Shown: positions 36,039-45,873, counted from the stretch's first letter. The stretch is DNA of 64,000 nt from Sphingomonas sp. M1-B02 (GCF_026167525.1 NZ_CP110679.1:2343501-2407500), one strand, 5' to 3'. Made by a program: numbers and translations. Notes: generated by a model from the sequence alone, not told the origin.

Positions 36039-36908
36039 CTACCGGCCCGCGGCCCAGGCCTGCAACAGCGTGTGCGCGATCGCATAAGACGGCGGGGCGA
36101 TGAACCGCGCCCGCGGATCGCCCGCGAGCGCAGCGAGCACATCCTCGCGGCTGTACCAGCGGGCATCCTCCAGTTCGTGGACGTCAATCGTCAGGGCATC
36201 GTCGAGCGCCTCGCCGATGCAGGCGATCATCAGCGACGAGGGGAAGGGCCAGGGCTGGCTGGCGACATAGCGGACGGCGCCGACGCGCACCCCGGCTTCC
36301 TCCTGGATTTCGCGGCGCACCGCCTCCTCGATCGATTCGCCGGCCTCGAGAAAGCCCGCCAGCGCCGAATAGCGCCCCTTGGGCCAGGCCGGCTGGCGGC
36401 CGAGCAGCGCGCGACCGTGATGTTCGGCAATCATGATGACGACGGGGTCGACGCGGGGAAAATGCTCGGCATGGCAATTGGGACATTGCCGCCCCCAGCC
36501 GGCGCGAAAGATCGCGGTCGGCGCGGCGCACACCGCGCAGAAACCGTGCCGCGCGTGCCAATCGACCAGGCTGCGCGCAGCGGCATAGAGCGCGGCGTCG
36601 GCCTGGTCGAAGCGATCGAGCATCGCGAACAGCGCCATCGAGCGGCCGGGGGGTGACGTCATGCCCGCGGGCAGCGCGGAGACGAAGCGCGGGATCTCGC
36701 CATCGAAGCCGAGGAACAGCAATTCGCCCTGCGCCGCATCGAGCCCGGTCCAGACCAGCCGCCCGGCTTCGTCCAGCTCGGGATCGAGCCCGTGCAGCAC
36801 CAGCAGCCGCGCGCGCTGATCGCGCCGCGCCGCCGCGAGCAAGGCGGGCTCGTGGCGGACCCGGTCGGCACGATCGAGCGTGCCGCCGGTGAAGCCGGGT
36901 GGCGTCAC
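36039..36908 (-). CDS. nudC: NAD+ diphosphatase NudC
   Basis: 289 residues. It splits NADH to NMNH and AMP and can remove NAD caps from RNA. A zinc ribbon (CAVC and CPNC near residues 123-145) precedes the Nudix box GFLEAGESIEEAVRREIQEEAGV, and the NADH-specific SQPWPFPSSLM motif follows. GTG at 36908 overlaps the stop of the serine hydrolase gene (GTGA), so the two are likely co-translated. Confidence 0.95.
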   Translation of the reverse strand: MTPPGFTGGTLDRADRVRHEPALLAAARRDQRARLLVLHGLDPELDEAGRLVWTGLDAAQGELLFLGFDGEIPRFVSALPAGMTSPPGRSMALFAMLDRFDQADAALYAAARSLVDWHARHGFCAVCAAPTAIFRAGWGRQCPNCHAEHFPRVDPVVIMIAEHHGRALLGRQPAWPKGRYSALAGFLEAGESIEEAVRREIQEEAGVRVGAVRYVASQPWPFPSSLMIACIGEALDDALTIDVHELEDARWYSREDVLAALAGDPRARFIAPPSYAIAHTLLQAWAAGR

Positions 36909-38155
36909 TGCGCGAGTTCGGCGTAGATCGCGGTGGAGGCTGCGCGCTTGAGCTCGGTGTCGCCGAAGATGTTGATCATCGCGGTGCCGCGGATCTTGTG
37001 CACCGGATCGGCCCAGCCGATCGTGCCGGCGGCGCCGCCCCAGCCATAGGTGCCCTTGCCGGGGCCGCCGGGCCGATCCGCGAGATAGACCGATCCGCCC
37101 GCGCCGAAGCCCATCGCTACGCCGCTGTCCGCAGTCATCTGCGCCAGCGTCGAACGGTCGACCGTGGCGGGCAGCAGGTCCGACATCGCCAGCTTCACCG
37201 TCTCGGACTTGAGCACGCGCGCGCCGTCGAGCGTGCCGCCGTTGACCAGCATGTGGAGGAAGCGGTCATAATCGCGCGCCGACATCACCAGCCCGGCGCC
37301 GCCATAAGGGAAGCTCGGCGGACTGAGCCAGACCGAGGTGGCGCCCGGATCCATCGCGACCCGCGTGGTGCCCATCTGGGCATAATTGGTCGCGAAGATG
37401 CCGGCCTTGTCGGCGGGGACCGTCCAGTAGCTCGCATTCATCTTGAGGGGGGCGAAGATGCGCGTCTGGACGAAGCTTTCGAACGGGGTCTTCGCGGCGA
37501 CTTCGATCACGCGGGCGAGCAGGTCGAGCCCGATCGAGTAGCTCCATTTGGTCCCCGGATCGGAGAGCAGGGGCAGGCTCGCGACACGGTTGGCGAATTC
37601 CTCGAGGCTGGCGGGGCGCGCCGGGCGCGCCTGGGTCTCCAGCGCGACATTGACCGCGGCGGGATTGATGCCGAGGCGGTTATATTCGGCGAGCAAGGGG
37701 CCCTTGGTGATGATGCTGTAGCCAAGCCCGGCGCTGTGGGTGAGCAGGTGGCGTACCGTGATCGGACGCGCGGCGGGGCGACTGGTGAGATCCTTGGCGG
37801 GATCGACCAGCACTTTCATCTCCTTGAAAGCCGGAATGAAGTCGCTGATCGGCTGGTCGAGTTTGAGCTTGCCTTCCTCGACCAGGATCATCGCGGCGAT
37901 GCCGGTGATCGGCTTTGTCATCGAATAGACTCGCCACAGGCTGTCGATATCCGCCTTGGGCGCATCGGCCTCGGCGGCGATCCGTCCGGCGGCGCGCACC
38001 GTCGGCGCGGTGTCGCCCTTGGCATAAGCGATGACGATGCCGGGCACGCGCTCGGCGGCGTAGCGATCGGCAACTGCCTGGACTTCCTGCGCCACCGCCT
38101 GCGGCGCCGCGACTGCAAAGGCCGCAGCCAGCCCGTACCCGATCAACCCGCGCAT
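36905..38155 (-). CDS. Serine hydrolase of the beta-lactamase / class C esterase family
   Basis: 416 residues from MRGLIGYGLAAAFAVAAPQA, a signal peptide ending near AVAQ. The serine motif is SMTK (VYSMTKPITGIAAMI), the Tyr motif is seen in WSYSIGLDLLARVI and the third-motif region is GKGTYGWGGAAGTIGWADP. These are features of class C beta-lactamase-fold esterases and peptidases such as EstB; most do not confer resistance. It overlaps mutY upstream by 13 bases and nudC downstream by four. Confidence 0.88.
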   Translation of the reverse strand: MRGLIGYGLAAAFAVAAPQAVAQEVQAVADRYAAERVPGIVIAYAKGDTAPTVRAAGRIAAEADAPKADIDSLWRVYSMTKPITGIAAMILVEEGKLKLDQPISDFIPAFKEMKVLVDPAKDLTSRPAARPITVRHLLTHSAGLGYSIITKGPLLAEYNRLGINPAAVNVALETQARPARPASLEEFANRVASLPLLSDPGTKWSYSIGLDLLARVIEVAAKTPFESFVQTRIFAPLKMNASYWTVPADKAGIFATNYAQMGTTRVAMDPGATSVWLSPPSFPYGGAGLVMSARDYDRFLHMLVNGGTLDGARVLKSETVKLAMSDLLPATVDRSTLAQMTADSGVAMGFGAGGSVYLADRPGGPGKGTYGWGGAAGTIGWADPVHKIRGTAMINIFGDTELKRAASTAIYAELAQ

Positions 38156-39192
38156 CCGTCTCTCCTGAAAATCATTGCCGCCTTCGCGAAGACCGTCGGC
38201 AACCCCGCCGAGTCGAGATCGGCGATCGGCCACCATATGCCCTCGCCGGCTGAATGCGCGGTGATCGTGACAGCCGCAAGTGCAACGTCGAGGTTGAAAT
38301 GGGTGAAGCCGTGCGTGACCCGCGCGTCGAGCAGGCGCCAGTCCGCCTCGATCGGCGCGCCTTCGAGACCCGGGGGCGTGTCGCTCCACGGTCCGGTCGG
38401 CAGCGCGCGCATGCCGCCGAGCAGTCCCTTGGCCGGGCGAGTGACGAGCTGGACCTGGCCGTCGCGCTCGACCCAAAACATCGTGCCGTGGCGCTGCGGC
38501 TTAGGGATTTTGGCTGCCTTGACCGGAAATGCCTCGGGCGCGCCGCTCGCAAAGCCGTCGCACTGGGCGCGGAGGGGGCAGATCAGGCAGCGGGGCGCGC
38601 GAGCGGTGCAGATCGTCGCGCCCAAATCCATCATCGCCTGGGCGAAATCGCCGGCGCGGGCATCGGGGGTAATCGAATCGGTGAGCGTGCGGATGCGCGG
38701 GCGGGCGCCCGGCAGCGGCTCGGCGAGCGCGAAGAGGCGGGGGACGACGCGCTCGACATTGGCATCGACCACCACCGCGCGCTGCCCGAATGCAATCGCG
38801 GCGATCGCCGCGGCGGTATAGCTCCCGATACCGGGCAGAGCGCGCAAGCCCGCTTCATTGTCGGGCAAGCCGCCGCGTGCGGCCACTGTCCGCGCACAGG
38901 CCAGCATGTTGCGGGCGCGGGCATAATAACCGAGCCCAGCCCAGGCGGCCATCAGCTCTGCATCCTCCGCCGCCGCCAGCGCCTCGAAACTGGGCCAGCG
39001 TGCCACGAACTTCTCGAAATAGGGCTTCGCGCTGGCGACCTGGGTCTGCTGGAGCATTACCTCCGAAAGCCAGACCCGGTACGGATCGGGCGCGTTGCTG
39101 CCCGGCGCCGCGCGCCAAGGCAGGGCACGGGCATGGACATCATACCAGGCGAGCAGCGAAGCGGAGATTGCGCGGGGGGCGTTGTCGGGCAC
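38143..39192 (-). CDS. mutY: A/G-specific adenine glycosylase MutY
   Basis: 349 residues. MutY removes A opposite 8-oxoG. The helix-hairpin-helix LRALPGIGSYTAAAIAAIAF is followed by catalytic Asp in VVVDANVERVV, the 4Fe-4S ligands CTARAPRCLICPLRAQC, and a C-terminal Nudix-like reader (KGLLGGMRALPTGPW). GTG at 39192 (VPDNAPRAIS) is the chosen start: an upstream extension would run into the divergent DUF721 gene. Divergent promoters must lie within the 28-bp gap and flanks. Confidence 0.95.
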   Translation of the reverse strand: MPDNAPRAISASLLAWYDVHARALPWRAAPGSNAPDPYRVWLSEVMLQQTQVASAKPYFEKFVARWPSFEALAAAEDAELMAAWAGLGYYARARNMLACARTVAARGGLPDNEAGLRALPGIGSYTAAAIAAIAFGQRAVVVDANVERVVPRLFALAEPLPGARPRIRTLTDSITPDARAGDFAQAMMDLGATICTARAPRCLICPLRAQCDGFASGAPEAFPVKAAKIPKPQRHGTMFWVERDGQVQLVTRPAKGLLGGMRALPTGPWSDTPPGLEGAPIEADWRLLDARVTHGFTHFNLDVALAAVTITAHSAGEGIWWPIADLDSAGLPTVFAKAAMIFRRDGCAG

Positions 39193-39220
39193 GCCCCGGC
39201 TATGGCATGGGTAGCGCAGA

Positions 39221-39766
39221 ATGACGAAGCCCCCGCGCGCCACCACCCGCCAGACTCCGAGGACCGAGCGTTCCGAGCCGCAGCGTGCCAACCGCGCGCG
39301 ATCGGTTTCGGAGATGCTCCCCGATGTCGGCCGCGCGACCTTTCGTAAGTTCGGCTTCGTCCAGCATGCCGTGGTCAGCCGCTGGGCCGAGATCGTCGGC
39401 GAGCGCTATGCCCGCGTCTCGACCCCCGAATCGATCCGCTTTCCGCAGGGCCAGCGCGCGGAGGGGGTGTTGTCTCTGCTCGTGTCGGGTGCCCACGCGC
39501 CGATGATGCAGCATATCGCGCCCGAGATCATCGAACGGGTCAATCGCTTCTTCGGCTATCAGGCGGTCGCCCGGCTTTCGATCCGCCACGGCGACGTGAA
39601 ACGGATCGAGAAGCGCGCGCCGGCGCCCGAGCTCAAGCCGCTATCGGCGGCGATGGGCGACAGCCTGCGCGGGATCGTCGACCCCGAGCTCAAGCAGGTG
39701 CTCGAAGCGCTCGCGGCGGGGGTCGCCAACAACGAAGCCAAGCCCAAAATCGGAAAGATCGACTGA
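39221..39766 (+). CDS. DUF721 family protein (DciA-related)
   Basis: 181 residues with a basic N-terminus, then the DUF721 core: FGFVQHAVVSRWAEIVGERY, RFPQGQRAEGVLSLLVSG and PEIIERVNRFFGYQAVARLS. In other bacteria the family includes DciA, which helps load replicative helicase DnaB; the alphaproteobacterial member is assumed to do the same. It is divergent from mutY and shares an ATGA-type overlap with the first DsbA-like gene at 39766. Confidence 0.85.
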   Translation: MTKPPRATTRQTPRTERSEPQRANRARSVSEMLPDVGRATFRKFGFVQHAVVSRWAEIVGERYARVSTPESIRFPQGQRAEGVLSLLVSGAHAPMMQHIAPEIIERVNRFFGYQAVARLSIRHGDVKRIEKRAPAPELKPLSAAMGDSLRGIVDPELKQVLEALAAGVANNEAKPKIGKID

Positions 39767-40473
39767 TGCGCATCCTCGCCGCCCTTGCCGCAGCCGCTGC
39801 CTTGCTGCTGGCCGCCGGCCCCGCCGCGGCCCAGACGCCGCGCCGCGCCGCCACCGCCTGGGTCAAGGTCGTCACGAAGACCCCCGAGGGCGGATACCGC
39901 CAGGGCAATCCGAACGCGCAGATCAAGCTCGTCGAATATGGCGCGCGCACCTGCCCCACCTGCCGGGCCTTTGCGATGGAGGGGATGGAGCCGCTGCGCC
40001 GCGACTGGATCGCCACCGGCAAGCTCAGCTATGAATTCCGCGACCTGCTGGTCCACGGCGCCCCCGATCTGGCGCTCGCCTTGCTCAACCAGTGCGTGCC
40101 GACGCCGCGCTTCTTCGACACGCTGGACCTGCTTTTCGTCAACCAGGCGCTGTTCGACGGGCCGCTGCACAAGATGATGGATAGCCAGCCTGCGGTCATC
40201 GAGGGCTATCAGAAGCTGCCCCCGGCGCAGGCCGCGCCGCGCTTTGCCGAGGCGCTGGGCATGATCGCCTTCATGAAAGCGCGCGGGCTGCCCGAGGCTC
40301 AGGCGCGCAAATGCCTGTCGGACCCCGGGCTGATCCGCGGCATCGCCACCACCCAGGCCGGCGGCGTCAATGCCGGCGTGACCGGCACCCCTTCCTTCTT
40401 CGTCAATGGCCGCCGCGTGCGGGCATATAGCTGGGATCAGCTGTTGCCCGAGCTGCGCGCCGTCGGCGGCTGA
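39766..40473 (+). CDS. DsbA-like thioredoxin-fold periplasmic protein (CPTC)
   Basis: 235 residues. A signal peptide (to about AAAQ, residue 23) precedes a DSBA-type domain: NPNAQIKLVEYGARTCPTCR with the redox CPTC near residue 65, the helical insert, and the cis-Pro loop GTPSFFVNG. It would form or isomerise disulfides in the periplasm. The cysteines CPTC, QCVP and KCLS are all kept in the paralogue next door. Confidence 0.9.
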   Translation: MRILAALAAAAALLLAAGPAAAQTPRRAATAWVKVVTKTPEGGYRQGNPNAQIKLVEYGARTCPTCRAFAMEGMEPLRRDWIATGKLSYEFRDLLVHGAPDLALALLNQCVPTPRFFDTLDLLFVNQALFDGPLHKMMDSQPAVIEGYQKLPPAQAAPRFAEALGMIAFMKARGLPEAQARKCLSDPGLIRGIATTQAGGVNAGVTGTPSFFVNGRRVRAYSWDQLLPELRAVGG

Positions 40474-40496
40474 CCCATTCCCTGGAGACCGAACCC

Positions 40497-41237
40497 ATGC
40501 GTATCGCTTTTGCCCTTGTTTCCACTCTCGCGCTTGCTGCCTGCGGCGGCGGCGACGATAGCCTGCCCGTCACGTCGAGCACCCCGGTCGCCCCGATCGC
40601 CGCGCCAAGCGGGCAGAATTGGGTGGAGATGACCACCAAGACCGCCGACGGCTATCTGCTGGGCAACCCCAACGCGCCGATCAAGCTGATCGAATATGGC
40701 TCACGCGGCTGCCCGACCTGCGGCCGCTTCGCCGCCGAGGGCATGGAGCCGCTGCGCACCAAATATATCTCGACCGGCAAGGTCAGCTACGAATATCGTG
40801 ACTTCCTGGTTCACGGCGCGCCCGACTTCGCGCTCGCCTTGCTCAATCAGTGCGTGCCGACCGAGGCCTTCTTCCCCGTGCTCGACCAGATGTTCGCCAA
40901 CCAGGAAGCCTTCTACAACCGGACCGAGCAGCTGCAGCAGACCAATCCGCAAATCCTTCAGCAGCTCCAGGCACTTCCAGCCCCCCAGGCGGCGGCAGGC
41001 TTCGCCGAGGCGCTGGGTCATATCGAATTCATGAAACAGCGTGGGGTACCCGAGGCCAAGGCGCGCCAGTGCCTCACCGATCCCAAGGCGATTGAGGCGA
41101 TCGCCAAGGTCAATGCCGATGCCGTGAACGTCCATCAGGTCGGTGGAACCCCGACCTTCTTCCTCAATGGCAAGAAGCTGGACGCCGCCGCCTGGTCGCA
41201 GGTCGAGCCCGCGCTCCAGGCCGCCGGCGCCCGCTAA
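40497..41237 (+). CDS. DsbA-like thioredoxin-fold lipoprotein (CPTC)
   Basis: 246 residues. This is a paralogue of the preceding protein, sharing the YGSRGCPTCGRFAAEGMEPL and VHGAPDFALALLNQCVP blocks, but it starts with a lipoprotein signal (ALVSTLALAACGGG) and so is membrane-anchored. The cis-Pro loop is GTPTFFLNG. The tandem pair gives one soluble and one anchored version of the same redox protein. It is 23 bases from its neighbour and may be co-transcribed with smc, which starts 24 bases later. Confidence 0.9.
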   Translation: MRIAFALVSTLALAACGGGDDSLPVTSSTPVAPIAAPSGQNWVEMTTKTADGYLLGNPNAPIKLIEYGSRGCPTCGRFAAEGMEPLRTKYISTGKVSYEYRDFLVHGAPDFALALLNQCVPTEAFFPVLDQMFANQEAFYNRTEQLQQTNPQILQQLQALPAPQAAAGFAEALGHIEFMKQRGVPEAKARQCLTDPKAIEAIAKVNADAVNVHQVGGTPTFFLNGKKLDAAAWSQVEPALQAAGAR

Positions 41238-41261
41238 GACCGCGCGGGGGGCCGCGGGGGG

Positions 41262-44200
41262 ATGCAGATCAAGCGGCTCCGGCTGACGGGCTTCAAGAGC
41301 TTCGTCGATCCGGCCGACCTCCGGATCGAACCTGGGCTGACCGGGATCGTCGGCCCCAATGGCTGCGGCAAGTCCAACCTGCTCGAGGCTTTGCGCTGGG
41401 CGATGGGCGAGAATAGCGCGAAGTCGATGCGCGGCGCGGGCATGGAAGACGTGATCTTCGCCGGGACCGCGACCCGGCCCGCGCGCGATTTCGCCGAGGT
41501 CTCCATCCTCGCAGAGCAGGTCGGCGAGGATGACGAGCTCGAGGTCGTTCGCAGGATCGAGCGCGGGGCGGGCTCGGCCTATCGGATCAACGGTCGCGAC
41601 GTGCGCGCGAAGGACGTCGCGCTCGCCTTCGCCGATGCCGCGACCGGCGCGCATTCGCCGGCGCTGGTCAGCCAGGGGCGGATCGGCTCGATCATCTCGG
41701 CCAAGCCCGCCGAACGCCGGGCGATGCTCGAAGAAGCGGCGGGGATCGCGGGGCTCCACGTCCGCCGCCGCGATGCCGAACAGAAATTGCGCGCGACCGA
41801 GGCGAACCTCACCCGGCTCGACGAAGTGATCGGCGACCAGGAATCGCGCGCCGCCGCGTTGAAGCGGCAGGCGCGGCAGGCGGAGCGCTATCGCGAGCTG
41901 TCCGATCGGATCCGCATGGCCGAGGCGCGGATGATCTTCGCGCGCTGGCGCGATGCTGCCGCCGCGTCGGATGCTGCCAAGCTGGAGGCGCAGGCGGCGG
42001 AGGCGGTGGTTGCAGAGCGCAACCACGCCCATGCGCAGGCGGCGGCGGCGCAGCAGGCGGCGGCGGAGACGCTCGCCGGGGTGCGGGCCGATTCGCTGGC
42101 GGTTCGCGACCAGGCGACCGAGGCGATGCACCGGCTCGCCACGTTACGCAGCGAGCGCGCGACGGTCGAGCGGCGGATCGCCGAGTTGAAGGATGCCGAG
42201 CGGCGGCTAAACGAGGATCGCGGACGCGAAGGTGCGCTGGCGCGTGATGCGGCCGAGGCGCTTGCGCGGCTTGAGGCGGAGGCCAAGGCGCTGGACGCCC
42301 GGATCGCCGATTCGACGGCGCGGATGCCGACGCTCGACGCTGCGCTTGCCGAGGCGGAACGCGCCGCGCGCGATGCAGAGGTGGCGCTTGCCCAGGCGCT
42401 GGCCGCACAAGCGAGCGAGGCTGCCGAGGCGCGCGTGGCCGAGGCAGCGCTTGCCGCGGCGCGGACGCGAGTCGAGCGATCGGCGCGCGACCAGGACCGG
42501 ATCACTTCCGAGCGGCGGGCGCTAGGCGACCCCGAGCCGCTGCAGGCCGAGAAGGCGCGCGCCGCCGACGCGCGCGCCCAGGCGCTCCGCCAGGCCGAGA
42601 CGGCGCGCAGCGGGCTAGCCCGCGCCGATGCGACCGAACGCGGCGCGATCGAGACGCGCGATCGTGCCCAATCCGCGCGTGCCGCGGCGCATGCCGAACT
42701 CACCCAGCTCGACAGCGAAGCCTCGGCGCTCGCCAAGGCGACACGGCCCTCGGGCAAGGACCGGCTGCTCGACAAGCTGCGCGTCGATGCGGGCTATGAA
42801 CGCGCGCTGGCGGCGGCGCTGGGCGACGATCTCGAAGCCGGGCTGGACGCGGGGGCCGAGCGCCATTGGGCGGGGGCGGATGCGCTGCCCGGCGATCCTG
42901 GCGCACCGCAGGGGACCGCGCCGCTCGGCCGGCATGTCACGGCCCCGCCGGCGCTGGCGCGTCGGCTTGCGCAGATCCTCGTTGCCGAGCGCGACGAGGG
43001 CCAGCCGCTGGCGGTGGGGCAGCGGCTCGTGACGCTGGCGGGGACGCTGCGGCGCTGGGACGGCTATGTCGCCAAGTCGGGCGGGGCGGCGGCGGCGGCG
43101 CGGCTCGAGCGAGTCAATCGGCTGGCGGCGATCGAGCAGGCCAGGCCCGCGGCGGTCCGCGCGGTCGAATCGGCGGATGGCGAGCTGGCGCGGATCGACG
43201 CGACGATCGCGGAGGCGCGCCGTGCGGCCGGCGACTGCCGCCGCATGCTCGACCATGCCGACACCGCCGGACGCGAAGCGGGGCGGGCGGAGGATCGCGC
43301 CGCCGCGCAGCTGGAGCGGCTCGAGTCGCAGCGCGCCGATCTCGACGCGCGCGCGCGCCGTATTGCCGCGGAGCAGGACGAGGCGAGCGGCGAACTGGCG
43401 CGCGCCGAGGCCGCCAAATCCGCGCTCCCCGACGGAAGCGCCACCCGCGAGCGCGTTTCCGCGCTTTCGGGGGAGGCCGAGATCCGCCGCACTGCTTCGG
43501 CCGCTGCGCGTGCGGAGCGCGGGACCCTGGAGCGCGAGATCGGGCAGGCGCGCGAGCGGCTTGCCGCGGCGAATGCCGAAAGCCGCAGTTGGAAATCGCG
43601 GGCCGGCGAGGCTGCGCGGCGTAGCGCCGAGATGGACAAGCGCGCCACGGACCTTGCCGAGGAGAGCGAAGCGCTGGCGGGGCGGCCGGCCGAACTCGAC
43701 GCGTCGGTCGCCGATGCCGAGGCTGCGACCGAAGCCGCCCGCGCCCAATCCGCCGCGGCGCAGGCTGCCGAGCGCGATGCCGAGGCGGCGCTTCGTGCGA
43801 CCGAAGCGGCGGTTCGCATCGCCAATGAAGGGCTTTCGGAAGCGCGCGAGGCCCGGGCCGGGGCGCTTGCGCGGGCGGAGAATCAGGAGATGCGGCGGGT
43901 CGAGATGGGGCGGCTTTCGGGCGAGCGGTTCGAATGTCCGGCGCCGGTATTGCCCGAGAAGGTCGGCTTTGCCGCGGACAGCGTCCGCAGCCCGCAGGAC
44001 GAGTCATCGGCGCATGAGCGGCTGAGCGCCGAGCGCGAGCGGATCGGGCCGGTCAATCTGGTCGCGGAGAGCGAGCTGGCCGAACTCGAGGCCGCGTTCA
44101 CGACCAACGCCAAGGAGCGCGACGAGCTGGCGCAGGCGGTCAACCGGCTGCGCGGATCGATCGGCACGCTCAACCGCGAGGGGCGGCAGCGGCTGTTGGC

Positions 44201-44669
44201 AGCGTTCGAGGCGGTGGACGTGCATTTCCGGCGGCTATTCTCGACCCTGTTCAACGGCGGCGCGGCGCATCTCGAGCTGGTCGATTCGGACGATCCGCTC
44301 GAGGCCGGGCTCGAGATCATGGCGCAGCCGCCCGGGAAACGGCTGCAATCGCTGACCCTGCTTTCGGGCGGCGAGCAGGCTTTGACCGCGGTTGCGCTGA
44401 TATTTGCACTGTTTTTGACCAATCCGGCACCGATTTGCGTGCTCGACGAGGTCGATGCGCCGCTCGACGACGCGAATATCGAGCGCTTCTGCGACCTGCT
44501 GGAGGTGATGACCCGCGAGACCGCGACTCGCTATCTGATCGTCACCCACAATGCCGCGACGATGAGCCGGATGCACCGGCTGTTCGGGGTGACGATGGTC
44601 GAGCGCGGGGTTAGCCGGCTGGTATCGGTGGATCTGGGCGGGGCGGAGACTTTGTTGGCGGCGGAATAG
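41262..44669 (+). CDS. smc: Chromosome segregation protein SMC
   Basis: 1135 residues. SMC dimers with ScpA and ScpB compact and segregate chromosomes. Head motifs: LRLTGFKSFVDPADLRIEPG and Walker A IVGPNGCGKSNLLEALRW near the start; ABC signature LTLLSGGEQALTAVALIFAL and Walker B PICVLDEVDAPLDDANIERF at the end. Between them are two long Ala/Arg/Glu-rich coiled coils and a hinge around residues 490-620 (KDRLLDKLRVDAGYERALAA). Extremely alanine-rich arms reflect the high GC. Confidence 0.97.
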   Translation: MQIKRLRLTGFKSFVDPADLRIEPGLTGIVGPNGCGKSNLLEALRWAMGENSAKSMRGAGMEDVIFAGTATRPARDFAEVSILAEQVGEDDELEVVRRIERGAGSAYRINGRDVRAKDVALAFADAATGAHSPALVSQGRIGSIISAKPAERRAMLEEAAGIAGLHVRRRDAEQKLRATEANLTRLDEVIGDQESRAAALKRQARQAERYRELSDRIRMAEARMIFARWRDAAAASDAAKLEAQAAEAVVAERNHAHAQAAAAQQAAAETLAGVRADSLAVRDQATEAMHRLATLRSERATVERRIAELKDAERRLNEDRGREGALARDAAEALARLEAEAKALDARIADSTARMPTLDAALAEAERAARDAEVALAQALAAQASEAAEARVAEAALAAARTRVERSARDQDRITSERRALGDPEPLQAEKARAADARAQALRQAETARSGLARADATERGAIETRDRAQSARAAAHAELTQLDSEASALAKATRPSGKDRLLDKLRVDAGYERALAAALGDDLEAGLDAGAERHWAGADALPGDPGAPQGTAPLGRHVTAPPALARRLAQILVAERDEGQPLAVGQRLVTLAGTLRRWDGYVAKSGGAAAAARLERVNRLAAIEQARPAAVRAVESADGELARIDATIAEARRAAGDCRRMLDHADTAGREAGRAEDRAAAQLERLESQRADLDARARRIAAEQDEASGELARAEAAKSALPDGSATRERVSALSGEAEIRRTASAAARAERGTLEREIGQARERLAAANAESRSWKSRAGEAARRSAEMDKRATDLAEESEALAGRPAELDASVADAEAATEAARAQSAAAQAAERDAEAALRATEAAVRIANEGLSEAREARAGALARAENQEMRRVEMGRLSGERFECPAPVLPEKVGFAADSVRSPQDESSAHERLSAERERIGPVNLVAESELAELEAAFTTNAKERDELAQAVNRLRGSIGTLNREGRQRLLAAFEAVDVHFRRLFSTLFNGGAAHLELVDSDDPLEAGLEIMAQPPGKRLQSLTLLSGGEQALTAVALIFALFLTNPAPICVLDEVDAPLDDANIERFCDLLEVMTRETATRYLIVTHNAATMSRMHRLFGVTMVERGVSRLVSVDLGGAETLLAAE

Positions 44670-44847
44670 GATTGGGGCGGCTTAGCTTCCCACTTTTCGC
44701 GTGTTTTGGGGAAGAAAATTGCTGGGTGGGGATGGGTTGTTGCGCGGAGGTGCGACCGGTTCAAAGAGCGGTCGTCAGTGCAGCAGGTGAAAGCCTATTT
44801 GGCAAGCGCGTCCTCACCCTTCCCACTTGCTCCGCAAGCGAGCCCCT

Positions 44848-44870
44848 TCCCTCTCCCAAAGGGAGAGGGA
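44848..44870. repeat. Perfect intergenic hairpin between smc and the GT4 gene
   Basis: TCCCTCTCCC and GGGAGAGGGA form a perfect 10-bp stem with a 3-base loop. It lies between convergent genes, so it may serve both as terminator and as a copy of a dispersed sphingomonad-type repeat. There is no T-run. The rest of the 44670-44871 gap holds nothing recognisable. Confidence 0.75.
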
Positions 44871-44871
44871 G

Positions 44872-45873
44872 TTAGGAAAGAATCCGCTCGTACAGGCGGA
44901 TATAGTTGTCGGCCATTGTCTCTACGGAGAAATGGTCTTGGACGCGTTTGCGGCACGCTGCGCGGTCGATCCCGCTGACCGCATCGACTGCCGCGATCGC
45001 TTCTTCGGCGGTGGCGACAAGGATGCCGGTTTCCGGCGTGATCAGTTCGGGCATGCTGCCGCGGCGAATCGCGATCACCGGGGTGCCGCAGGCCATCGCT
45101 TCGACCACCGACAGGCCGAACGGCTCGTCGAAGCTGATGAGGTGGAGCAGCGCCCTCGCGCCGCCCAGCGCCTTCAGCCGCGCGTCGCCGCCGATGGGGC
45201 CGTGATAGACGATGCGATCGTTCAGATGCGGCTGGACCTCGCGCTCGAAATAGCCCGAATCCTGAACGATTCCGTAGAGATCGAGGCGGCGGCCGGTTGC
45301 CCGGGCGACCTGGATCGCCTCCTTGGCCCCCTTGTCGGGGTGCATCCGGCCGAAGAAGAGCAGGTCTTCGCTGCCGGCGGGATCGAAGGGAAATTCGTCG
45401 AGGCGGATGCCGTGGTGGATCGTCGCGGCATAATCGAGGCTCGGATGACGATCGGCCTCGCTGATCGCGACGAAATGGACGCGCTTCTCGAACGGCTTGT
45501 ACATCGGCAGGATGCGGTCGGACGAGAAACCGTGGATCGTCGTGACCATCGGCGTGTCGATCAGCGAGGCATAGGCATGGGCCGGGAAATCGGCCTGGTT
45601 GTGGATCAGATCGAATTCGCCGGCCCGGGCGAAAAGATGCGATTGGTGCGCATATTCCCAGACCTTGGCATCGATCGCGGGATCTTCCTCATAGCCGCGC
45701 GGGACGACGCCCGCGAGCGTGCCCGCGGTCTGCGAATCCTGCGTGGCAAAGAGCGTGACGTCGATGCCGCGCGCGACCAAAGCCTCGGTCAGCAGGCTCG
45801 TCACCAGCTCCCACGGACCGTAATGGCGCGGCGGGGTGCGCCAGGCGATCGGGGCGAGCATCGCGATCTTCAT
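44872..45873 (-). CDS. Glycosyltransferase family 4
   Basis: 333 residues. The GT-B fold begins MKIAMLAPIAWRTPPRHYGP with a typical WELVTSLLTEALVARG donor-side region. The C-domain shows LLFFGRMHPDKGAKEAIQVA and the nucleotide-sugar motif SFDEPFGLSVVEAMACGTPV. Retaining enzymes of this type transfer glucose, mannose or similar. ATG at 45873 overlaps the GH13 gene's TGA, so the two are coupled. Likely product: a compatible solute or a short oligosaccharide; the acceptor is unknown. Confidence 0.9.
   Translation of the reverse strand: MKIAMLAPIAWRTPPRHYGPWELVTSLLTEALVARGIDVTLFATQDSQTAGTLAGVVPRGYEEDPAIDAKVWEYAHQSHLFARAGEFDLIHNQADFPAHAYASLIDTPMVTTIHGFSSDRILPMYKPFEKRVHFVAISEADRHPSLDYAATIHHGIRLDEFPFDPAGSEDLLFFGRMHPDKGAKEAIQVARATGRRLDLYGIVQDSGYFEREVQPHLNDRIVYHGPIGGDARLKALGGARALLHLISFDEPFGLSVVEAMACGTPVIAIRRGSMPELITPETGILVATAEEAIAAVDAVSGIDRAACRKRVQDHFSVETMADNYIRLYERILS

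Noticed and set aside
36905..38155. Beta-lactamase-fold gene as a resistance gene
   Set aside because: The SMTK motif and overall sequence match class C-type esterases/peptidases, and the context is housekeeping (nudC, mutY).
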